From positions 1-27,485 of the forward strand of contig JADRCO010000725.1 of the NCBI GenBank assembly GCA_021464525.1: a stretch of 27,485 nucleotides of DNA. Direction: 5' to 3'. The notes under the pieces are model-generated. The model made no database searches. It saw only the letters and a program-made list of their open reading frames with translations, and had not been told where the DNA came from. This DNA comes from Rhizophagus sp. LPA8_4_AMF (lineage: Eukaryota; Glomeromycota; Glomeromycetes; Glomerales; Glomeraceae). The position numbers and the translations under genes were made by a program. Below, one piece after another: positions 20,301-27,485 of the stretch (the stretch's first letter is position 1; every line of letters begins with the position of its first letter).

Positions 20301-22687
20301 TAATAAGGTTTATTTCGCATTGGTCATCTTTATGTTACTTAATTTGATTAAATTATGCATTCATATAGGGTTATGATACAACTTGTCCAGATCGTGGACC
20401 TTTGTTTAGAGTACCTGTTACTGTCACTAGACCCATTATTTTATCCAATTCTAAAGTGTCCTTCAATAATTGGTCCTTTGGTCCTGGTCATATCGAAAGA
20501 CGATTTGTAAAGGTTCCTGATGGTGCAACATTTGCCGGTATATCTATTATTTTGGATTTAAGTTGAATTTGGTAATTTATATCACTTCAACTAAATCCTT
20601 TGATTTCATTATTCAGATTTGACACTCAAATTTTCTACGAGTCAGGCCACATCACCAGCACGTTTCTGGTTACATATGATTCAGTTACTCCCACAAAAAA
20701 GATTTACAGCTCATGAACGTGTATATATGTTCTCGCTTGGTCAGGGTAGTTATGGTGATGGTAATGGAGAAGAGCAAGTTGAAAAAAAACGATTTGCTGT
20801 TCATGGTGGGGTAACGATAGAGGTATGTAGTACTATTTGAAAATTAATTAATATTTTGTAATAATTATATATAATATCATGTTAGATTTGTTTGGCTCAA
20901 TTTTGGTCTAGTTTGGGAAATCATACTGTTTCGCTAGAATTTGTTTTTCATGGTATTCAAATTGCCAACAATGCGAATAACGGTGATACCATATATGTGA
21001 ATGGCGGGGAAGCATACACTCGAATAGATGTTGTAGCACCAGTCCGAAGAGAGGATGAACTTCATCCTTCAATTTCGTTAGGTAATATTAATTCATACAT
21101 TTATTTATGCTATAGAATTTGAATTATTGATCTTTTACTATTTAATTTTATGTTTAGATGTTCTTCGTAAACCCTTGCGTCCAGCCGAATACTCATTGAA
21201 ACCACTAAGTCCTGATCGTGATGTTCTTCCGAATTCTCGAAGAGTATATGGTCTTTGGTTAACTTATAAGTTTAGTACGACTGATAAGAATATAACTGTT
21301 ACGCCAAAGTTTCCTGCATTCTTTGATTTATTATATGATTCTTATTTTGAGGATTTCTTTGCATTTGGTGAGATCTACTTTTATGATAATTAAAAAAATT
21401 TTAAAAATTATCAGTTAATATATATTCTTTATTTTAATAGTTTATGATCCGAATAAAAAGGTTATTAGTTATCTTGATATCTACGCAAAGAATATAAAGC
21501 TAGAAACTAAAGGAGATTATGTCATTCGAGCCCAAGTACGTCATCATTCACAAGAACTTTTGGAAAAATTAAACAATACAATATGCTTTTTGGAATTTAA
21601 TCTTTCAAAGAAGGTTACTCTTGAAGTATACAATCAAGTATCTGAAGTTTTTACATCCAACAAACCAACTGCAAATAAGAGATCCTTGGAAAAAGATTCT
21701 ATAATAGCATATTTCATTGGATCACCAACCGATTATTCTACTTACCCTAAGGAAGCTAAACCTGGTGATATATTATCCGGAAAGCTTAACTTTGTGAATT
21801 CAAATAAAGTTGATGGTGGTCAATATTTGGTCAATTTGGTAGTTCCGCCTGCCCCTACTAAACCTAAGGAAATTACTCCAAATGGTGAAGAAAGTGGAAA
21901 AGAAAGTAGTAGTGAATTTGATGAAACTCCCAAACCTGAAAAAACTAAAGAAGATAAAGCAGTAGAAGATTTAACCGAAGCTATTCGTGATCTACAAATT
22001 ACTCATCTGAAAAAATTTCCAGCAGAATCTACACAGCGTGCTGAATTACTTGCAGAGCTTGAAAATAATCATCCAAAACATTTGCCAGTCTTTTTAGCTA
22101 AATTAGATTTATTATTGGAATCTGACGAAACTATATCTTCTGAAACTGCTAATAAAGTTTTGGAGGTTGCAGACGAAATATTAAAGAAAATTGATTTAAC
22201 AGAATTAGCACAATATTATGGTGTTAAACAGGAAGGAAATATTAATGAAACAGCTAAAAAGAAAAAGAAAGAGAATGATGAAAAAAAGAAAGCAGTTGTA
22301 TCAGCTTTACGTGCGAAAGCTCAAGCATTGGCAGCTCTTGCAAGTGATTCCACATCATCATCATCAAATATCGCAGCAACCCAGTTTGAAGAAACTTATA
22401 AAGCACTTGCGCAATGGTGGGATGCTACACCACCAACATCAGATTTTAAGAATTTACTTATTTATATTATTCGTGAACGTCGTGCAAATCGATATGGTAA
22501 TGCACTTAAAGCTCTTAATAAATACTTAAGTGAAAGTAGTCTTACTAATGATAATTCAAAAGATTACGAGAAAGCAATAGGAATTAAGATTGAATTGTAT
22601 AAAGATGCTGAGTTTACTGTTTGGGAAAATTATGAGAGAAAAATGAAGTTTATTAGAATACCTCCAGGTGGATATGCACCTTTTTAA
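17335..22687 (+). CDS. TPP2: Tripeptidyl-peptidase II (subtilisin-family giant protease)
   Basis: Exons: 17335-17397, 17475-17582, 17664-17718, 17800-17996, 18072-18342, 18428-18536, 18615-18699, 18792-18809, 18887-19154, 19232-19382, 19459-19521, 19620-19833, 19903-20134, 20206-20276, 20369-20537, 20617-20822, 20886-21081, 21158-21367, 21441-22687. All 18 introns are GT-AG, 63-98 nt, and phases agree throughout, giving 1,310 residues (animal enzymes about 1,250). The protein is an S8 serine protease that removes tripeptides from N-termini, working after the proteasome in the cytosol as a very large homo-oligomer. Catalytic residues are Asp46 (I-L-D-T-G-V-D), His276 (G-S-H-G-T-H-V-A), oxyanion Asn375 (S-S-A-G-N-S-G-P) and Ser462 (N-G-T-S-M-S-S-P). 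Glu317 (M-E-T-G) and Glu343 (Y-G-E-A) match the pair that holds the substrate N-terminus. The long Asp-His insert typical of TPP2 is present. The C-terminal half ends in P-P-G-G-Y-A-P-F and has a Lys/Glu-rich stretch near 1031-1071 and a K-K-K-K-K tract near 1165. It appears intact. Confidence 0.96.
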
Positions 22688-23160
22688 TTTTAAAGAATGT
22701 GTTGTGATATAAATTATTTATTATTTTATGATTTGATATTTTTCGTTTAATATATATTAAGACTTATTTTACTTGTTCTCCAAATTATACTATAATAATT
22801 TTTTGAATTTGAGATTTGAGACAAATTTGAATAGTATCTAAAAGATTTAAAGATTTAATTTGCCGGTGATTACTATTTATTAGATCAAATTTGGTAATGG
22901 TCATACTTTTTATCCTACGTATACAGTATAAAAATTACCAAGAAAAATTAATATTAAACTGATAGTAAAATATATATTTTTTTAACAAGTATTTATTAAA
23001 TATATGATTATAAATTCATAATACTAGTAAATATTTTTAAAAGTTGTGAATTATTTATTGGGTCTAAAATTTGAACGCACCTGCGTCCCCACGGCATAAG
23101 TCAAAATGAAGTTCTAAACCCTTTTTGTTATAATAAGCAAAGTTATAGAGGAGGCAAAAA
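22688..23160. other. Region downstream of TPP2, no gene seen
   Basis: AT-rich. A small inverted pair TTGGTAAT/ATTACCAA (about 22890 and 22935) is the only structure noticed. No canonical AATAAA stands out just after the stop. Confidence 0.4.
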
Positions 23161-23174
23161 TACACATAAGTCTA

Positions 23175-23720
23175 GTGTTCAGACCCGGGTTCTTAACGGG
23201 TAAACGGGTTGACCTGTTAAGGGAAATGCAAACCCGGGTTGACACCTGCTAAGGAAGGTTTGACCCGGTTTCTTATAGGGTTAACCCTAAAGATGGTCAA
23301 CCAGTCCTAGGACTTTTAGTCTTTTCAGTCCTAAGACCAAAAAGACTGGACTGAAAAGACTGAAAATACCACGGTTTTTAACGTTTTATAGATTTAATAA
23401 TTCCGGCCGGAATTAAACGATCGGTACCGAAATTTTCCTTTTTGGAATTTTGTGTAATTCACGTGACATAATTTCAGCCGGCATTATAAATTGGCCCAAA
23501 TTATAAAAGACCGCGGTCTTTCCTAAGACCACCAGTCTAAGATCATGTAGGACCGAGTAGGACTGTAGGACCATTGACCATTTTTAGTTAACCCGAATTG
23601 ATTAATGGGTCAATAACAGCTGGTTAACAGGTTGATAAAGGGTTTTAATGGTTGAATAGTGGGTTACTTAAAGGATTTAATGAGTTAATAATGGTTTTTA
23701 GCAGCAATTTTTATTAAATT
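23175..23720. repeat. Imperfect long inverted repeat, probably a degenerate miniature element
   Basis: Left arm motifs (GACCCGGGTT, GGGTTAACCCTAAAGATGGTCAA near 23279) reappear inverted on the right (TTGACCATTTTTAGTTAACCC near 23573-23593). Subterminal AACGGGT and GGTTGACC-like words recur at both sides. The centre near 23410 holds CCGGCCGG. The region is GC-richer than its flanks. No clean terminal ends or target duplication were found. Confidence 0.45.
23318..23361. repeat. Perfect 14-bp stem with 16-nt loop
   Basis: AGTCTTTTCAGTCC (23318-23331) and its exact complement (23348-23361) form a hairpin in the left arm of the larger inverted repeat. A 12-bp palindrome AGTCCTAGGACT lies just upstream. 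These look like repeated subterminal transposase-binding words. Confidence 0.6.
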
Positions 23721-23802
23721 TAATATTTATTTAATCATTTATTATTTTATTACTATTATTATTAAAATTCAAATATCCAATAAATGCAATAAAATATAAT
23801 TT

Positions 23803-24086
23803 CTATTCATCAGTTGGATAAATTGTAGATGCATTTCTTTTTAAGAACATGATTTTTTTGAATAAACTTAGTTTCATATGTATTCTTTTATTTGTTAATA
23901 AATTTCTAGTGTCAGAAAAAAAACGCTCACTTGCAGTTGAGTTGCAGAAACTGCTAAGTATTTCTGTGCAAGGTTACTTAAATAGAAAATTTGTCCTTTT
24001 TTTTCATTCTACTATACAAGTGGATCTGATATGAAAGGAATTTCATTAAGTTGTAAATATTTCCCAATTTTGTCAAGAGCTACAGT
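23803..24086 (-). pseudogene. hAT transposase C-terminal dimerisation domain remnant
   Basis: The minus strand reads A-L-D-K-I-G-K-Y-L-Q-L, D-P-L-V-*-*-N-E, L-S-N-L-A-Q-K-Y-L-A-V-S-A-T, then after a one-base shift A-S-E-R-F-F-S-D-T-R-N-L-L-T-N-K-R and a tail ending in stop at 23803. This is the classic hAT C-terminal block (D-P-L-x-W-W ... L-A-x-K-Y-L ... S-E-R-x-F-S), which mediates transposase dimerisation. Both Trp codons are TAG (24009-24014), each one G-to-A step away. The upstream part is missing where the 24087 sequence begins. Confidence 0.7.
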
Positions 24087-24300
24087 CAGTGTATAAAATC
24101 TATTTGCAGAATTTGCAGAATGCAAATCACTTTTAAATTCCACACATTTCACGTGATTTTTAGTTGCGTATTGCGCAACCTAAATTTTCAAAATTGTGTG
24201 CAAATTTTACGCAAATTTTTGCAAATTCCGCAAGTTTTGCGTAAATTCTGCAAAGTGCGCAAATTTTTGTATTACAATTCACAACCAATTTTTTCTATTA
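24087..24300. mobile_element. Degenerate miniature element, TTTGCGCAAA-type words
   Basis: It begins CAGTGTATAAAATC, close to the left end of the well-defined element at 26082 (CAGTGTTTGAAATTC), and is packed with TTGCGCAA, GCAAATTTTTGC and GCGTAAATTC words on both strands. It interrupts the hAT C-terminal remnant. No matching right end or target duplication was found. Confidence 0.4.
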
Positions 24301-24939
24301 TTTAATAGCATAAGTAATAACTAATAAGGTATTTAAATTTACACAAAATAGCTATAAACATGAGACCGTAAGACTGTAAGCCTATGGCTACATATAAAGA
24401 TTCAAAAAAAAGATAATCAATTTTATCAATTACTATCTTTAGTCTTAGTCTTTATTTTATTCAAAAATGGAAAAATATTTTCAAAGTGCAAGTAATTCAA
24501 AAGAAAAGCGTAAAAAAGTGATAATATTAATAATATTGAATCTTCTTCTGATAACGCTGAATCTTCTGGCACTACTTCTAAACTATATAAAAGATTTTCA
24601 AATAAAAAATATAAAAAAGAGCAAAGTGATTGGGATCCAAAATGGCCACGAACATATCCATGGTTAGTAAGAAGAGAGGATAAAGAGGAAATGCTTTTAT
24701 GTATTGTACTTGGTGTGAAGAAGGAAAGGTAAATAATGTTTTTACAAAAATTGTAATAAATTTAAGAAAGATTATCTTGATAATCACTAGAGCTCCGCAC
24801 GGATAAGGATCAATTCAGGTGACCTGCCAGGTTGATCTGAAATATTCAGGTCAGGTCATCAAATTCGTGACCCAATATCGGGTCAGATTACAGGTTTGAC
24901 TCGACCTGATTAACCCGTTAACCTGATCAAAAAAAATGT

Positions 24940-26360
24940 TTATAATAAAAAATGTGAAAATATTTTTTTAGTATATAATTGATTAAAAAAAACGTTTTGC
25001 AACGTTTTTTAGTATTTCATTGAAAAACGTTGCAAAAACATTTTTTAATTTACAATTAATTAAAAAAACGTTTTGCAACATTTTTTTAACATTTTAATTA
25101 AAAAATGTCACGAAAATATTTTTTAATATATAATTAATTAAAAAACGTTTTGCTTGGTATTTTAATTGAAAAATGTTGCGAAAACATTTTTTAATTAACA
25201 ATTAATTAAAAATAATATTTCGCAACGTTTTTTAACATTTTAATTAAAAAACGTTGCAAAAACGTTTTTTAATTTACAATTAATTAAAAAAACATTTCGC
25301 AATGTTTTTTTAACATTTTAATTAAAAAATGTTGCGAAAATATTTTTTAATATACAATTTATTAAAAAAACGTTTTGCAACGTTTTTTTTAATATTTTAA
25401 TTAAAAAATATCACGAAAACGTTTTTTAATATATAATTAATTAAAAAAACATTTCACACCATTTTTTAGTAATTTAATAAAAAAAACGTCGTAAAATATT
25501 TTTGACATATAATTAATTAAAAAACGTTTCGCAACATTTTTTAGTAATTTAATAAAAAAATGTTACAAAAATGATTTTGACATAAAATTAATTAAAAAAA
25601 CGTTTCACAACATTTTTTTAGTATTTTAATTGAAAAACATTGCGAAAATGTTTTTTAATTAACAATTAATTAAAAATAACATTTCGCAACATTTTTTTAA
25701 CATTTTAATTGAAAAATGTTGCGAAAACATTTTTTAATTTACAATTAATTAAAAAAAAGTTTTGCAACGTTTTTTTAACATTTTAATTAAAAAACGTTGC
25801 AAAAACATTTTTTAATATACAATTTATTAAAAAAAACATTTTGCAACGTTTTTTTAACATTTTAATTAAAAAACATTGCAAAAATGTTTTTTAATATACA
25901 ATTTATTAAAAAAATATTTTGCAACATTTTTTTAGCATTTTAATTAAAAAATGTCGTGAAAACGTTTTTTAATATATAATTAATTAAAAAAAATGTTTCG
26001 CAACATTTTTTAGTAATTTAATAAAAAAAATGGCGCAAAACGTTTTTGACATATAATTAATTAAAAAAAACGTTTCACAACCAGTGTTTGAAATTCAATG
26101 TGCGGAGTGTGCGCGCGCATAAAATTTTAAAAGCTCCGCACATGACCAAGAATTTTTATGTGCACTTTGCGCACATAAAAATTTGCACATTTGCGCATAT
26201 TCTTATATTTTTGTATATTTTCGCACATTGCACATAATGTTGCACACATAAATATTTCAAATCATGTGCGCATTCCGCACATGATTTAAAATCTGAATTT
26301 CAAACACTGTTCACAACATTTTTTTAGTATTTTAATTAAAAAACGTTGCAACGTTTTTTC
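24940..26360. repeat. Array of about 15 palindromic units of about 78 bp
   Basis: Each unit runs AATTAATTAAAAAA, AACGTTTTGCAACG, TTTTTTAACATTTTAATT, then AAAAAACGTTGCAAAA and CGTTTTTTAAT. Its two halves are inverted, so each unit can fold into a hairpin. Units differ mostly where CG reads TG or CA. The last unit is split by the 228-bp element. Confidence 0.85.
26082..26309. mobile_element. 228-bp hAT-type miniature element nested in the array
   Basis: Perfect 16-bp terminal inverted repeats CAGTGTTTGAAATTCA and TGAATTTCAAACACTG, with an 8-bp duplication TTCACAAC at 26074-26081 and 26310-26317. The interior is rich in TGCGCA and TGTGCG words on both strands. It is younger than its host element. 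Confidence 0.92.
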
Positions 26361-27485
26361 TTTTTTTATAAATCAGGTTACCCAGTTATCTGAATTGACC
26401 CGAATACTTTCAGATCAAACGGGTTTACCTGAATTGACCTAAATACTTTCAGGTCATTTCAGGTCAAACGGGTTAAGTCAGATCAGAGCAGGTTATCTGA
26501 CTCGACCTGACCTGATAAAAATTTTCGGGTTAGGTCAGACCAATTACCTGATCTGACCTGACCCATGCGGAGCTCTAATAATCACATAAAAACTGAAGCG
26601 CATGTTTCAATTTCAAAATTAAGAGGTGGTGGTACAAATAATCTAAATATAATCACTAATTTTATAACACAATTAGAAGTTGAAAAATCAAAGGTTATTA
26701 GCGTAATGAGAAATGCATATTTCTGTTCTAAACAAAATTTAGCACTAAACGTATTTTCTGATCTTAATAATCTTATTGAATATCAAATAAAAAATTATAA
26801 TACAATTGATTATCAAACACCTCCTACAAAAGTTTTATCACCCCCTTTATATATACAAACTTTACCCTTACCTTCTACTATTTCTAATTATGCTACATAT
26901 AGAAATCCCAAAGCTAAATTTAAATTTATTGAGTCAATTTCATATATAATTGAACATCAAGTTGTGGAGGAAATTAATAAAAGTATCGGGTGGAGTATTC
27001 TTTTAGACGAAAGTACAACAATAACCATTGATAAACATCTGGCAATATTAAGCAAACATATGGTTGAAAATGAGCCAGTTTTGCGATACTTTGGTATGAT
27101 AAATTTGGAAAAATGCGGTGCAAATTCAATTATGAGAGATATTAAGATATTTTAAAACACAAAAGGTATATCATTTCAGTCTTTATATCATATAGGAAGT
27201 GACAGAGCATCAGTAATGATGAGTAAATATCCTTATTTTAATTTTTATATTATTTCATAATTTTATTTATTTTATTATTAATTATTAATTACTAATTACT
27301 AATTTACTGTTACATATTTCTTTTTTCTAGGGAAAAATAATGGTATAGTTACTCAACTAAAGAATAAAAATCCATTTATAACTACAACTCACTGTATAGC
27401 TTACCGTTTCATGCTTATTGGTAAAGACTTAGCAAAAGATGTGCCATATTTCAGGGAATATGAATCTACTTTAAAGAGATTATAT

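Larger units (their letters stand above)
24788..26577. mobile_element. 1,790-bp hAT-type non-autonomous element with exact TSD
   Basis: Terminal inverted repeats TAGAGCTCCGCA (24788-24799) and TGCGGAGCTCTA (26566-26577) are perfect over 12 bp and fit YARNG. The 8-bp duplication ATAATCAC stands at 24780-24787 and 26578-26585. Subterminal zones on both sides repeat AGGTCAG/CTGACCT words (24818-24935 and 26370-26575), as expected for hAT transposase binding. The interior has no gene, only the palindromic array and a nested element. Confidence 0.92.
24467..27485 (+). pseudogene. hAT-type transposase gene (ZNF862-like), decayed and split; runs off the window
   Basis: From the ATG at 24467 a hydrophilic N-terminus leads, after frame changes near 24512, 24698 and 24745, into W-P-R-T-Y-P-W-L, a C-T-W-C pair and D-N-H...I-K-T-E-A-H, a zinc finger of the TTF/BED kind. 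A 1,790-bp element divides it at 24788-26577; outside it the frame resumes exactly. Then follow W-S-I-L-L-D-E-S-T-T-I with the first acidic residue of the hAT catalytic core, H-I-G-S-D-R-A-S-V-M-M with the second, and T-H-C-I-A-Y-R-F. An in-frame TAA at 27153-27155 and a GT-AG intron at 27223-27330 lie between. The product would cut and join DNA at hAT ends; with these lesions it cannot be made intact. Confidence 0.75.

Noticed and set aside
22218..22529. 103-codon plus-strand frame rich in Lys and His
   Set aside because: It lies wholly inside the last TPP2 exon in another frame, and its composition reflects AAG/CAT-rich shadow sequence.
21560..22687. A separate 375-codon gene
   Set aside because: It is the last exon of TPP2. 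The frame continues upstream to the acceptor at 21440, and the protein matches the TPP2 C-terminal half.
24940..26360. CRISPR-like array
   Set aside because: The units are contiguous palindromes without unique spacers, and the setting is a eukaryotic transposon.
26565..26585. Start codon at 26565 for the hAT coding segment
   Set aside because: That ATG lies within the terminal inverted repeat of the inserted element. The true frame comes from before the insertion.

Overview
The window looks like nuclear DNA of an arbuscular mycorrhizal fungus (Glomeromycotina, most likely Rhizophagus or a close relative). The evidence is very AT-rich sequence, genes cut by many short GT-AG introns (63-98 nt in the best gene), and decayed transposon proteins (LINE with RNase H, BED/hAT transposases, a protein-primed-type DNA polymerase B) of kinds I associate with that group. 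The species is inferred, not proven.

The firmest gene is tripeptidyl-peptidase II (17335-22687, +). It has 19 exons joining in phase into a 1,310-residue protein with all subtilisin catalytic residues. A second multi-exon gene (3239-5541, -) belongs to a family I know only as uncharacterised. Its nine exons join well except for two one-base frame breaks, and it carries a PD...ExK signature suggesting a restriction-endonuclease-like fold. Two weaker coding candidates lie at 15408-15805 and 16405-16656 (-).

The most unusual non-coding signal is at about 5990-6496 (+). Two tandem copies about 320 bp apart share short loop motifs, while their stems differ in sequence and still pair. Both end shortly before a T4 run. 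This looks like a pair of paralogous structured RNA genes.

Most of the remainder is a transposon graveyard, and several elements have exact ends. A 1,210-bp element (1307-2516) has 29-bp terminal inverted repeats and an 11-bp target duplication, and holds a 276-bp hAT-type element (2205-2480; 8-bp duplication). A near-perfect palindrome of about 1.2 kb spans 9023-10208. A 5'-truncated LINE (about 10209-13640, -) abuts a DNA polymerase B remnant and is itself interrupted by a 320-bp element (11319-11638). At the right end a decayed hAT transposase gene (24467-27485, +) is split inside its zinc finger by a 1,790-bp hAT-type element (24788-26577). That element is filled with palindromic units of about 78 bp and contains another 228-bp hAT-type element (26082-26309). 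Other remnants are a BED finger (338-769, -) and a hAT C-terminus (23803-24086, -).

There is no operon-like organisation. The two good genes appear independent, and everything else reflects layered insertion followed by decay, much of it consistent with C-to-T change.
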